From: Cymbidium sinense
Taxonomy: Eukaryota; Streptophyta; Magnoliopsida; Asparagales; Orchidaceae
Length of the DNA stretch: 64,000 nt
Assembly (NCBI GenBank): GCA_021442155.1
Contig: CM038214.1
Coordinates: 48,366,703 to 48,430,702 of the forward strand
Direction: 5' to 3'
The position numbers were made by a program, and so were the translations under genes. Of this stretch, positions 24,338 to 37,009 are shown one piece after another. Below the pieces are notes generated by a model, which was not told where the DNA came from, searched no databases, and saw only the letters and a program-made list of their open reading frames with translations. Each line of letters starts with the position of its first letter. Positions within the stretch are counted from its first letter, which is position 1.

Positions 24338-24756
24338 AAGGGTGGGTCGGCCAACTATGTGGCTATAGAGGAGGTAAATTTTTGTTGTGTAACCTTCCCT
24401 TAGAATGAGTGGTGGCCAAACATAAGAGATGAAAACTGGTTATTTGGTTGGTTTTAAATCAAATAAGTCTTTCTTTCAGAATTCAAATTTATAATTTAAA
24501 AAATTCAAACATTTAAATTTCAAAAAAGTTAAAATTAAAAATTTAATTCTAAAATGTTAAATTTTATAGCTATCAAAAATAATAAAATTTTAAAAAATCT
24601 ATCTTCTACACAAATACTCATAATCAAAATAAATATAAATATTAAATTGAAGTTTTTGGTTGGGTTTTTTCCTTTGTTTTTTTAGCTTCAACTTACTTCA
24701 CTTGAGTTTTTATTATTTATCCAATCATATCACAATGTGCTCCTTATGCTTTATCA
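23634..24756 (-). mobile_element. LTR D, complete
   Basis: Begins TGATGTAT and ends CTTTATCA; 1,123 bp. It shares with LTRs B and E a 'ttt.tggggttttat' segment, the words 'ttaagcaatagca' or 'ttgatcaatgtca', a '...gagttaag' segment and 'gtgctccttatgct' near its end. It carries a (GA)n run at 24,305-24,335 that LTR E lacks. Confidence 0.8.
24305..24335. repeat. (GA)n microsatellite in LTR D
   Basis: About fifteen GA dinucleotides where LTRs B and E have only short 'agagtgagaggg' or 'gaaggagagtg' forms, so it expanded after the LTRs were duplicated. Confidence 0.95.
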
Positions 24757-25288
24757 TTTCACTTGAATCTTAAAGTAATATTTCTAAAAAGTTAAATTGA
24801 TGTGTCCAAGTTAGGTTTTAATGGTCATGGAGATGCAATGGTGCTGGTATTTCTACATACATTAAATTCTATAATACTTAAATCTTTAATTATTGATATT
24901 ATCCTGTAAAATTTTTATCTTGCAAATATGAGGTTTACTTACTCTTTTATATTTTGTAATATATTTATACATCATGATCATTTCAGTGCTAATTAGTTGA
25001 ATTAGATAGTAGATGAAGTTATTGGAGAAAGTGAGGTAAGTGTGGAAGAGGACAAGTAGGGTGGATGAAAATGGACTAGATTTTGAAGGTGCTAAAAGAA
25101 AAAATTTAGGATCTATTGAGAGTCTTACCAAAGTACATTAACATGATCATAGGAAGCCTATATTGGAATATTATACCTTTCCAAAGAATCACAAAATCTA
25201 CAACCTCACTATAAGATCACTTAGAAAAGAAAGAACACCAAGCTTTTTGAATCATGAATATCAAGAACTTCTAGCTTTGATACCATCT
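24757..25288 (-). mobile_element. Short internal region 3 of tandem-LTR retroelement
   Basis: About 530 bp, with 'gatgaagttattggagaaag' near 25,012 as in the other two internals. It is the best-preserved copy at its right end, where the primer-binding-like site lies. No gag or pol sequence is visible. Confidence 0.65.
25274..25285 (-). promoter_or_regulatory. Putative primer-binding site (initiator Met tRNA type)
   Basis: The minus strand reads TGGTATCAAAGC, one base different from the plant copia-type site TGGTATCAGAGC. It lies three bases from the edge of LTR E. This sets the element's orientation as minus and marks LTR E as a 5' LTR. Confidence 0.65.
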
Positions 25289-26362
25289 TGATGTAGCCTA
25301 CATTTAAACTATTGAAGGATAGCTTCTAAATAATGTTAGTAATAAGATATAATCCTTGGGAAGGGTTTAAGAGAAGTAAAGTTAAGTGTTAATGCAAAAG
25401 AGTTTGATCAAGGATGGGGGAAAAGCTTATGCAAAGAGCAATATGTTGGATTTTGGTGTTGTAATGGAGGCTATTTTGGGTAGAACCAATGACTAAAAAC
25501 ACTTCTAAATGAGAGAAATTCGTTTCTAATTTACTTCTAGGGTTGATGGTGGCAACCCAGGCTTTTAAAAGTTATAAAAGTTATAATATTAAGACTAAGT
25601 TTGGATTGTACTATGTTTAGTTAAGAGCTTCTCCTTATGTTTTTGTGGGGTTTTATAGAATGGCAGGCTATGGAACAACTATAAGAACATACAAGCATGT
25701 ACCAAAAGACTGATGCAATTAAATATGTTTGGTGATAAAATCATGCAACTTATTAAAGATGTTAGAATTGATCAATGTCATAAAAAAGGCCCATTAAGGA
25801 AATTGGCTACCAAGCTTCTTTCTAAAGTGTAAACACTCAAAGTCTAGTAAAACCTTTATCAATCTTTCTTAATTCAAGAAAATAAGTATTTATAAAATTT
25901 TATAATAATTTAAAATTAATTAAAATAGAAGGAGAGTGAGTTAAGTATGGATTGGCTATGTGTGTGGTGGTGGAGGAGATGATTTTTTTTATTGAGTAAC
26001 CCCTCTAAATGAGGGTTACTTAGCCATAAGAGATGTGAAATGTATTATTTGGTTAGTTTTGATTAAAAAAAGAAAACCTTTTGATTTAAATTTCCCTATG
26101 TCATCATTCCACAGTTTAATTTTCAAAAATGAAAATTTTAAAATTTTCAATTCAAAATTTTAAATCATTTAAATATTAGGACATGAAAATTACATGATAT
26201 TAGGCTTTTACATAAATACTCATCATCAAATAAAAATAAATATTTAATTAAAGTTCTAGCTTGAGCTCTTATCCTTTGATCTTTATTAGCTTTTACTTCA
26301 TTATTCATTGGAGATGTTATTATTGGTTTAATCTATTACAATGTGCTTTTTATGCTACATCA
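25289..26362 (-). mobile_element. LTR E, complete
   Basis: Begins TGATGTAG and ends CTACATCA, a perfect 8-bp terminal inverted repeat; 1,074 bp. Being last on the right and next to the primer site, it acts as the 5' LTR of the array in minus orientation. Confidence 0.8.
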
Positions 26363-27459
26363 CCCCAAGCCTTAGTTGAAAAACACTAAAATCAATGTAT
26401 GTCATCCCTAACATTTGTACTAAGAATAACATACATGAGCTAGATGAATACCAAACTATAATTTATGTTTTAGGTATGTTATAGGTATGCTTGAGCTAGA
26501 TGAATGCCAAACTATAATTTATCACACTTATACCAAAGTATAATTTACAAGAAAGGTGCATGCCTTTAATGTAGAAGCCCTAAACAAACTCAAGTAAGTA
26601 ACTTGTTGGGTTTAATGTATTCCAAAACACAAACCATTTTGGAAAGAAAAGCATTACTCTAGCATTACACTAGAGCAAACATGCTATAATAATCCATCAA
26701 GCTTAGCATATATATTATGCCTAATGTAAACTTGAAGATGAACATCCAGTCTAACATATGCATTAAGTGGGGCACATTATAAGAACATAGTGAGTTTAGC
26801 TTCTATAGTAATTTTAATATGAACCTAAGAATTGGCATGTGTTGATCTAGAGTCTGTGCTAAAGTGGCACTTCACAAATCTTAGTTTTTATACTATGCCT
26901 AAAACATACCAAAAGAGTAGCTGGTGGAGCATAAGGAGCCATGAGTACAAGGTGTAAACTCAAAATAAATATGTGATTTTGATATTTGCCTAAGTGAGAC
27001 AAGAGACTTCTTGATACTTGTAAGACTAGCTCATGTTGATAATGTGGATACAAAAGTAAGGGTACATGCAAGTAAATGCCAAAGCTATAACTTAATTTAG
27101 AGTATTTTGTGATGATCATCTTTAAATTGGAAATCTTATATTGAGCATGTCATAGATCACTTGTGCAAAATAATATGATACTTATGATGGCAATATAAGA
27201 ATCATGTGATATCAAAACTTCGAGAAATTGGATCATCATAGATCGAAGGTGGATCATTGTGCAGTGATCAACAATTTGAGATATAAAAACAATATAGAGC
27301 ACATAATCTTTCTATCATATCTATATCTTAAGAATAATCTAGCACACCAAAATTATTAAACCATATAATAGAGGGTAAATCAATATTCATGGGTTGTCCC
27401 AAATAGTGAGTACTCCAAGGTGAATTGAATGCAAAAACCATGTAAACCAAGGTATATAG
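26363..27459. other. AT-rich spacer with small local duplications
   Basis: 'gagctagatgaat.ccaaactataattta' appears at 26,437-26,465 and again at 26,490-26,518. No gene or transposon end is recognised. The 86-codon minus frame at 26,859-27,119 has no recognisable domain. Confidence 0.4.
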
Positions 27460-28800
27460 TATTTCATTTTGGTTATCTAGACTAAGCTTAAGATGAGCTA
27501 AACTGAGGGAACATAGTAAAAAAATATGTTTAATATGGTCATCTTTTGGATGAGAGTATTGTCTATGTCATGATATATGTGATCAAGGTGATAAAAATAT
27601 GATTTTTATTTTGGCAATCCAAATTAAAGTCAACACAAACTAAAATAGATGTGGAATTTATGTGTTGTTAGTTTTTGGTTAACCTAGTTTAATCTCCAAA
27701 AGATCTAAAATGATAAGTGAAGTTTGGTTTTGTTGGCCCAAACCAAGCTCCATGTGAACCAAACAAGGGTTAATTTAAGAATTGGATTATTTTTTGTTTT
27801 ATTGATTGATGCTAATCTTAGTAAGAACTAAATTTATGATGGACCTATAATAGGATGTCAAAAGGTGACATGATTTCATTAACCAAATCACATTGGTATA
27901 AGTGAAATATGGAATTAAATTTCTAAAAAAAATATGATCAATAATGATTAAAGAGATATATGATTGATTTTGATAATCTAGGTAGCACTTAGAATGTAAC
28001 ATGCAAACTAGAGAGCTACTTGCTTGGGATAAGCATGCTTAGGAAAAATCTAATAGAAATATGCACGATTGGTTTTGATAACTTTGATCACTCCTAGAAG
28101 ATAAGTGAATTTGTAAAAGTAGAAGTTAGCATTTTTTTTTTGGTAGCCCATATTAGAGTTGATTCTAGACAAACTAGGAGGAGAGTGATCTTACTTTAGA
28201 AAGAAAATATGTTGAAAGCAATCCAATGGTTAATCATGAGTTAGATTTTATTAGCTAAGACAATATTCGAGAAATAAAATGGGATGAGATCAAGGATCAG
28301 AAAATAGTTCTTTAATGGAGCGTCTTTCTTAAAGATTTAATCCCATTCTAAGAAGGTGAAACCATTGAATCAAGGGCCATTTATTATATCCATCCTTACA
28401 TTGTTAGTAGGGAGCTCTATATTATGACATGAACGATAAGTTCAAGTCCTTATGTGTATTATACATAATGTTTTGAGTTTTGTTAACCAAGATTTAACTT
28501 CATAAAAAATACAATAAAGTTAAAATTGGATTTTATTAATCCATATTAAGTTTGATGAGAGCTAAACTATAATGTGCATCACCAAAGAGAGAAAGTTTAG
28601 TTTTGAAAACAAAAACTTCACTCAGAGAGTCATGAGTAAAATTGGGAATGACCTTAACCCTATTAGGGAAAAAATTAGGGCAATCCTTTAGGAAAATGTG
28701 ATTTAGATTATATTAATTAAAATCAATCTCAATTAGAGGTAATGGATGCATTATGCTAGAGATTTTAATAACCTAGATAGGAAGTTGAAAGAATCAAGTC
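27460..28800. repeat. Diverged short-period repeat field
   Basis: A loose pattern 'ttttggtaacc.a.attaag', often followed by 'gatgagctaaacta', recurs near 27,468, 27,612, 27,670, 27,728, 27,968, 28,073, 28,136, 28,478, 28,532 and 28,768. Spacing varies from about 55 to over 200 bp. Copies are too diverged for exact unit boundaries. It is non-coding. Confidence 0.5.
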
Positions 28801-31800
28801 CTACATAAAATAAAGAGAAAAGATTATTGTGTTATATAAATGTTGGGTTAGATCAAATATATGAGATGATTTTAGGTGTAAGATGTAAAATTTCTTAAGA
28901 ACTCCACAAATGAGCAAGATTATATTGGAACAATCTTAGGATATGTATTCTTATGGGAAATTATTGTAAGAATGATTGAATCATAATAATTAGTTTGATA
29001 CAAAATAAGATGAGCTAAAGTGAGAATAGTTCATATAGCATTGGCTAGGCAACCATAAGTTGTTTGAGTCCTTCTTGCTTGATAGCTTTCTTGCTCATTT
29101 ATATTTAAAATAATAGTCTCTTCTTATTATCATCTTAGTTCCAAGCTTATTTGGTCACCTTATCATGACACCACCTTAATAGTATAACCACTTCTTGCTT
29201 TACAACATGTGATCTCACAAGTTCATGAAGAATAGTAGCATCTTTCACCTATCTCTTTTCCTCTCTATTTAGGTGATGGAGGTAAAGATTTGATAGTCCC
29301 AACAAGAGTAACAAGTGCTATAATGATAAGGATTGTCTTATAGATTTTTGAACATGGAATTTCCCTGAGCACCAATTTTAAGGGCTCATGTGACATCCTT
29401 GTAAAAATCATTTTATTTAACCATTTGGGGATAATTTTTGCTATCCAAATGCTTTTGAACATTAAAATAGCTTAGAGGATACTCTCCCTTCTTAATAAAT
29501 AGTAGGATCTACTTGGATGGATGGAGGTTCATAACCTCACCAAAAGTGCACAACAAACAACGTGCAACATATCCATTTATCATAGGTTGTGCAAACTTAA
29601 ATATCAACATGTTTCAATTTTTCAACCATTAACTTACTCTTTTACTTATTCTCAAACTCCTACTTTATTCAAATGAAAACACTTTTGAATTGGTTGAATT
29701 CGTAATCTGGTGGAACATATACTTTTAGCTAGCTCAATACATGCAACCATTAGATCAATTTCCCTCCAATTCATGATCAACTTATCTTAATAAGCTAGAT
29801 CAGTTAATCAACCCAAATTCGATTGGCTTTTGAAATTCTGTACATAATCCATCCTACTTTCATGTAAAACTATTTAGATAAAGCTTGCAAGGAGAATAAA
29901 TTGAAAGTTTGAAAATCATCGATGTTCTTAATGGTTAACTCAATTATCCAACACCTTCTATACTTGGTCCTTATTTATCTATTCTTAAAGATTAATACAT
30001 TATTATTCATCCTTATTCTTGATGCATTATTTATAAAAAAATCTTTATTAAGTTCACACCCTCCTAGAAGATAGTCTTGTCCTAATATCCAAAATTAGCC
30101 ACATTATCCCACAATTAAACCATTAGTTTAAAAACTCAATCCTATTTTTGTTCCATGTTGTACTAAGCTTGATTGACATGAGTGAGATCATGATAGGTTG
30201 CACAATATAAGAAGGATATTTACTCAATTTCATCTCCTACCTATCCTTATTCACTTCTTAAGTAATTCAATGATGCATAAAAAAATTAATTCTAAAGTAT
30301 CCTTTATACAGAAGAAGCTCTTCTATACGATGACTAAACATGAATTGAAAGTAAATTATGTTGCTACTAGCATTAATCACATCAGGCAAGACACAAACAT
30401 GCTATGCATCAATTCTAACATTATGTGAGGCAATATATATATATGAAAAATTAAAATAGATGATAATAATGATAATGAATTAATTGAAACATATCTATAT
30501 CTCACATGATATCCTAAATCAAGTATGGAGAATAATCTAGATGCTTTAACACAAGAAATTGCCAATCAACATTCATTTATATTATCTTACTAAACTTGAA
30601 ATGACAAGATATATGAAGGTTGGTAGTTCTTATGTAAACTTAGGGCTTGTTTGACATCACTTTTGATTTCCATTTTTTATTTCAAAAGTTGTTGATAAAA
30701 TATGTTTGGTTACTATTTTATAAGTGTTTTTATTATTTTATCTTTAAAAATTTTCAAAATAATATCAAGGTGTTTTCATTATTTTGTAAAACATGAACTT
30801 CTAGCAACATAACTTTGAACATTATGCTAGCTAGCCCAACACCTATCATTAACCAACCCTACATTAAAGTAGATATCTTTATTTGTCCACAAATGCCTCA
30901 AGCTGTGAAGCCACCACCCTCTTTCAAATTACAGAATAAATCAATTTATATAATAATAAAAAATAAATAATATTTAAAACATAAAATATTTGTTTATTTT
31001 ATCTTAAAATAAAAATAAATTAAATTCAAAGTGTGATTCCAAAAATCCTCCATCAAATGATCATGTTGTCAATAGTTACTTAAAACTCTTTTATTTTCAA
31101 GAATTGTTAATAGTATCGACATTACAATTCTAATAGTATGAATGATTAGTTCAAAAAATGTCTATAAATTAACTAAGGATATAAATACATCATTATTTCA
31201 TTAAATTGATCAACTTAATTAATATTTTTTAAATTTAAAAATAAATTTAAATTATCTAAATCAAAGAATATAAAAACTAGGGATTAATCTTTTTTATGCA
31301 CATGTCTCGATTGTTATTTTTATGGAGACAAGCACATAAAAAACCTTAAGGGGTTGTTCGGTTGAAGGTTTTCAATAAAAATTGAAGCAATCTATATTTT
31401 AAATATTGTCAAATATTAAAAGTAGAGAAGTTAACTTCTATAGAATATTTTATATTATTTGCCATTTATTTTACTTTAATTTATAAATTTACTAAATCGA
31501 GGAATTTGATGGATTTAACTTAAATCTTAAGCATCTCATTTCCAATTGACTTGCAATCACAAACTTCTCTTTTCATTCACGCATCATCAATTCTATCAAT
31601 GCCTTCCCCCATCAAGCTCTAGACAAAACCTCTTAACACTCCACTGCTATTTATCATGAAGGTTTTTAGAAGGGGAGAAGAAGAGCATTTTATTTATTTA
31701 TTCTAATAAATCATCAATTTAATTTGTTATTTGAGTTTAACTAATATAGCTAAATACTGATAAAATTTTAATTATCTTGATTAAAGCCTTATTTAATGAT

Positions 31801-32029
31801 TGCTTAACATTTATAAATAACCATTTTTTTAATTAAACATACTTGAAAACCATTAATTTATTTTTCTAAATCTATTCACCATTAAAAAACCCCAAGAAAC
31901 CTTTACTTCCTTAATTACAACCTTAATTAATCTTTAATTATTTTGAATATCAATGCAATAATTTATAAAAGATTTAAAGTATCCATTATAAGTGTTGTTA
32001 CTATTCCGAGGAATATCCTAGTTTATTTA
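28801..32029. other. AT-rich spacer, no gene identified
   Basis: Short frames only (up to 76 codons), none with a domain I can recognise. Passages such as 'gggcttgtttgacatcac' (30,644) and 'ggggttgttcggttgaagg' (31,348) resemble ends of common plant MITEs, but no partner inverted repeat was found. Confidence 0.4.
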
Positions 32030-32556
32030 GGCTTGTTTGTTTAGATAAAAAAACACATTATAAAAAATGTAGTGTAAAGTGAAAATAATGTATTCAAAAT
32101 ACTTTTTAGGTTTTTTTGGTTAAACTACTATAAATGTAGGTGTTTATTTTTTTATTTTGTCAAGAAAAATAATACAAAGTAAAGTAATGGTAGTGACTAG
32201 TAGTGGGTAGTGGTAGGTAGCCAATGATAATGGTGGTTGGCCAACAATAGTGATGGGTGAGGCAGGTGGTGGCAAGAAGCTGGTGACGATAAGAAAGGGG
32301 TCAATGATGGTAGTGAGAAATAATGAGAAGCGGTTAGCAGTGAATGGTGGTGGTGGCAAGTGGTAATGACTAGTAGTGGATGACAACGATAATATATAAT
32401 TTAGTGTATTTGAACAAAAAATGAACTAGATGTTGATTTATAATTTATTAATAAAATATATTAGACTTAAAATGCAATAGATCAAAGACATTAATTCCAA
32501 AATGAAGTATATTTACTTTACACCACAAATTTAATATACAAAAAAACCCCTTAATA
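32030..32556. mobile_element. MITE-like element with ~60-bp imperfect inverted ends
   Basis: The left arm (about 32,037-32,098) contains 'gtagtgtaaagt'. The reverse complement of the right arm (about 32,556-32,495) contains 'gtggtgtaaagt' at the same offset, with matching AT-rich flanks and a run of A or T on the outer side. The centre (32,190-32,390) is a G/T-rich low-complexity stretch of 'ggtagtgg' and 'gatggtgg' words. The 80-codon minus frame there is a by-product. No target duplication could be confirmed. Confidence 0.5.
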
Positions 32557-33099
32557 AACATTCAAAAATCTTGCTTATATCTTTACATAAGCTCTAATTA
32601 GTCCAATTAATGAAATAATTATTTCATTCTAAATCATTTTAACATTTTATAAACCAATAATAATTATTAATTATTTAATTTATTAAAATTTAAATAAATA
32701 TTTGTATATAGTTAATCATTAAACTATTCATTTAAAATTAATATTCTGAAAAAGATTATGAGATAATTTATCATGATTTTGTTAAATTTTTCATATATCT
32801 TGCCAAATAAATTTTATAATTCAACAATCCCTAGATTTATTAAGTTGTCCTTGCCTTTAGCATACTTGTGCTCGCCATTATTATTGTTAGTGATTTAATA
32901 TTAGTTGTCATATCATGTGAACCTATGATTGTGCAACACTCCAATGATAACTGGGCCTGACCATATTGACCAAATCATCTCATCTACCATCTTTCATGAT
33001 CTCATTTTTAAAAAAGATTTAAGAGAATGATATGCATTTACAACTTTGACATCAAAATTTTAATATTAACATATATAATGCTTAGATTTTTAATATCAC
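32557..33099. other. AT-rich spacer
   Basis: No frame, repeat or motif stands out. Confidence 0.4.
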
Positions 33100-33487
33100 T
33101 TCAAAAGAACCACAATCACTAACTTTTTTTAGAGTGAAATGCATTTTTCATGCTTAGAAAAAAGTGTTATATATGTAAATACTAAACTTTTGGTATTCAA
33201 TATGTAAATGCATTAAAACTATGTGGCATGCATGTAATTTTTTAAGGAAATACTAATACATACCACCCGATCCTTATAAATTTACATATATAACACCTAA
33301 ACATAAATATTTACTTAAATAATATCTAAAATTTTAATATTACATCAAAAATATCATCATCATTAACTTTTAAAGTAAAATGCTTTTTTTCATCCAACAA
33401 AAAGTGTATATTCATAAATATTAAATTTTAGGTGTTAGATTTGTAAATGTGTAAGAATTATATGGCATGTATGTAAATCTTCCTATA
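33100..33487. repeat. Direct duplication of ~145 bp, offset ~243 bp
   Basis: 33,100-33,246 and 33,343-33,487 share 'actaactttttttagagtgaaatgc' style words (the second reads 'ttaacttttaaagtaaaatgc'), then 'aaaagtgt', 'tgtaaatactaa', 'ggtgttagatttgtaaatg' or a variant, and 'tatggcatg.atgtaa'. Both copies are AT-rich and non-coding. Confidence 0.7.
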
Positions 33488-36400
33488 AAATTTTAGATTC
33501 ATGTTAAAACCAATCAGGCACAAAATATTGAATTTTTAAAATCAATCAAATAAATTTCACTCAAATATATTTTATTTAATTTATTTAAAATACACATCTA
33601 AGTAATTGAAATATCAAATGAACTTTATTTCTGAGTTTTCAAAATTTATTTGAAGTTGTTTGGCTGCAAGTATTTAAAAGTTAATGGTATTTAGAATGCC
33701 ATGTATTTTGATTTTAGAGTATTTGAAACTCAAAATATTACCATCTCGTGCTTGGTTGAAAGTAATAACATAAATTTAAGAAAAACTTAGAGAATCAAAG
33801 TGGAAGCAGGTATTGTGGAATTGATAGGGACGGTATAAGCTGAAGCAGTGATGGAGATGGAATCAAAATTGAAACCAGTGTTGTGAGAAGTGCAATAGTG
33901 CAAGATTATGTGAAGATCTCGATGTGAGATTATGCAGGGCAACTAAGCATGTTATGTGTCTCATAGAAGTTGAGTATAAAAGTTACATCAGTAGATGTTA
34001 TAGGATAGATGTTAGCAGTGAAAGTAGCATCGTAACATTCTATTGAAGTAAAAATATTGTATTCTAAAATTACCTAACTCAATCTATTTTTAAATACATC
34101 AAAGAATAAATTATTCAAAAATTCTAAAACTAATATTATAAATTTATTTTACTCTAAAAATTTCACCTAAAATCTCAAAAAAATTTCATTTTAAATATTA
34201 TATGCTCAAAACTCTTCCCTACAAATAGCCCAAGCCCTAGAGTTAAATCTACTATGCACCAAACCACCCATGAAATAGCCCAACCTCTGTCGCCGCATCA
34301 TGTCTCCCTCAGCACCATCGCATGTGTCCGGTGGACATGTCCAGAGCCTCCGGCATGCTTGGCCACAATGCATCCTTCTGGTTATAATACCCGAGACCTC
34401 ATAGAATAGATATACGGGCCTCTCTCCTCAAAATGAACAACCGTGGAGAAGGGCCGCCAGACTGTTGCCAAGCCTCTCCATTCTCCCACAACCTCTGTCA
34501 GGCCCGTACAACATCTCGAATTATCTTCGGTGAGGTCTATACACAAAGCTTTCTTTTTTGGTCACCTCCTTTAGTAAGATTAACCATACCAAGGGATTCT
34601 AACCATCGCTATCACCCATTAGACCTTTGCAATGGCCTTCTAATTGAACTGGCGAAATGTGCTTCACTCTCTCTTGTCTCATGCTTGCATGCTGCAATGT
34701 ATTGTTGGAATTGTTGGATTTCCTACAAATATTCCATGGTGACTACTTAAGGTTGACGTTGGCGATTTCACCTAGGGGCATCCTAACCTCATAACATTTG
34801 TTACCGAAATAATATTTGAAACACTAAGCAAATGAAACTTGTCGCACTACACTCTGTCAAATTATAAAGAAGACACAAAACCTGGCCCAATCTTTGGAAA
34901 TATAGTTCCAGGTAGATTTAGGATTGAAAACAAGTACTCTGAAGATTTTTCCCAAAAGGCTTCACAATTAGAATTAAAAATCCAACCAGAATTTTGAACA
35001 TAAAATCACCAACATTCTCAATTCCCGAAGTCTCGTGCTTTTTTCGTCGGCTTAGCTTGCCATTTTCTATTTCTTGCCCAAATAGCCGCCTATAATGGTC
35101 CATGTGTGAATTTATTGATAGATCTACTCTCTTCCCTGACTGTACTTATGCCTTTATTTCATCATTACCCAACAATTAGTGTTGGAAAAAATTCTAGCCA
35201 CTTAAATTAAATCATGAAAGAGTGCAAATTAAATGTTCAATAAAGCAAGAAATACTCAATCAAAATTGGAAAACAGAGAACTGATAAAGGTGTGTTTTTT
35301 TATAAAAAAAATTCAAGAAGATGGATAGAGAATCTCTCCCAGGTGATAGTTCCTGATGCTTCTTGTATTGGTTGTGGGTTGTAAGGATGCTGGAAGATGA
35401 CATAATTTTAAAACTAGGTGGAAGAGCAAGCTATTTTTTCCCTAATTGTTAAGGTAAGACTATTAAGATGTATAGGCGAGATTCAATCCCAATACATTAG
35501 CAATAATTTTCAAAGCTCTCACCAACTTGACTCAACTAGTCTTATTTCTTGGTTGCAAGAATCCATGGAATAAGTTCTAGTTACTTAATTTTTCACCCCT
35601 CACCTAAATAGTGAGGTGACCACCCAATTGCAGCCGCCCATGGAAGTTCAATCACCGAATTTGCCCCAATAGATCTAGGATACCAGCTAGAGAATAATGT
35701 GGGTCTAGACATCAATGGTGGCATATTCTTGGTCTTCATTAAGAAGATATTTTCCTAATACCTCCTTTCAAAATTATGGAATCCCTTATGTTATACAATT
35801 CTAAGGATGTGTGATAAAGAAATCCTTTATTGTAAAATTGAGTAAGCCACAAAATAAGAATGTTTAAATGGATTTGTAGTAAAATTATGAGTACATTTTT
35901 TGAAGTAAGATAGTGAAAGTACAACTTATTTCAAATCCTTATGACAAGATCAATGCCATGTTGATTTATTTACTTTTTTTAATTGTTGTGAGTGAAGCCA
36001 TCAAATTATAAAAGAATAATGGCTATGAAATTTCACATTTAATACCAAGTAACCTTTTAGTTGGTGCTAGTCATAGTATTGAAGACTAACAGTTTGAAGA
36101 TTCATGGCACCATAGCTATTATATAGACGTATTACTATATATTTATTTAAATATGTGGAACATAGTGAATGCTATGTTGATGACTATTCTTTTCTATTAG
36201 TGGGACTAACATCATCAAAGTATGAATAAATGTCATGAAGTTTTGGCCTACATTCAAAGTAATATTGTAGTTCATGTTGATTGAAATGATAGGTTATTCA
36301 TGATTATTTTCTCTCATTCTTAGCTAGTTTATTTATGCTTTCATGTTATTGGCATTTATTATATTTGTTCGTTGACCTTTTAAATGGTGGAAAGTATTGG

Positions 36401-36728
36401 TTCTAGGTGTTAATGGGCAGCATTAAGGAAAGGTGTGATTATAGTAGCCTCTGAACCTCCATATCCTAAAAGCCAAATGTCAACCCCAGCAACACTACTC
36501 ATCACCCACTAGGAAATGCATGAAAATTGTATGTCAACAGATTTCTTAGGCGAACAACGAAGCACTTCTAATGATTTTTTATATATGTTGATAAAATAGT
36601 AGTCTTATACACAATCTTGTGTTGTATTCTTGTACACTGCAATTTATTGATGTGAACAATTGTACTATAAGGTTTACTTGTACAAAGAATTATAGGTAAA
36701 TTAATGTATTTGAGTTTATTTTTCCTGA
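33488..36728. other. Spacer with a GC-richer stretch, no gene identified
   Basis: 34,260-34,760 is richer in C and has one plus-strand frame of 105 codons (34,433-34,750) without any domain I recognise. 34,918-35,103 minus has a 61-codon frame with a basic centre (RRKKHE), also unrecognised. They may be fragments of captured genes, but nothing supports a function. I searched this stretch for upstream CBL exons and saw none. Confidence 0.35.
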
Positions 36729-37009
36729 CAAGTTAAGCAAATGTTGGTTGTTGTTTTGGTTGAATTTGACATGGAACTTCCATATGAACTTCTTGAAGCC
36801 ATAATTGATAAGGTCTGCTTTTAATGATTTACATTGCTAGTCATGCTCTTCATAATTTACTTTTGAATCATCTATTGATTGAATTCTCTTACACAGGCAT
36901 TTGAAGATGCTGATGTTAAGAAGGATGAAAAATTGACTAGGATGAGTGGAAGGATTTTGTCATTCGACACCCTCCACTTTTGAAGAATATTGCTCTCCCT
37001 CATTTGAAG
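36729..37009 (+). pseudogene. Calcineurin B-like protein (CBL10-like) gene fragment, two exons
   Basis: The first exon piece (36,729-36,812) reads QVKQM then LVVVLVEF then DMELPYELLEAIIDK, and ends at a GT donor. An 84-bp intron ends in ACACAG at 36,896. The second piece (36,897-37,009) reads AFEDADVKKDEKL, then after a frameshift EWKDFVIRHPPLLKNIALPH. This matches the third and fourth EF-hand part of plant CBL calcium sensors, which bind CIPK kinases; the wording is closest to CBL10. The frameshift falls in the calcium-binding loop between DEKLTR and EWKDF. The other exons, including the usual FPSFVF end, are absent. Confidence 0.8.

Noticed and set aside
30198..30428. 76-codon plus frame as a possible copia polyprotein piece
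   Set aside because: I could not find any reverse transcriptase or RNase H landmark in it or nearby.
34433..34750. 105-codon plus frame as a gene
   Set aside because: No recognisable domain, no splice or neighbour support, and the stretch is non-repetitive C-rich DNA where such frames occur by chance.
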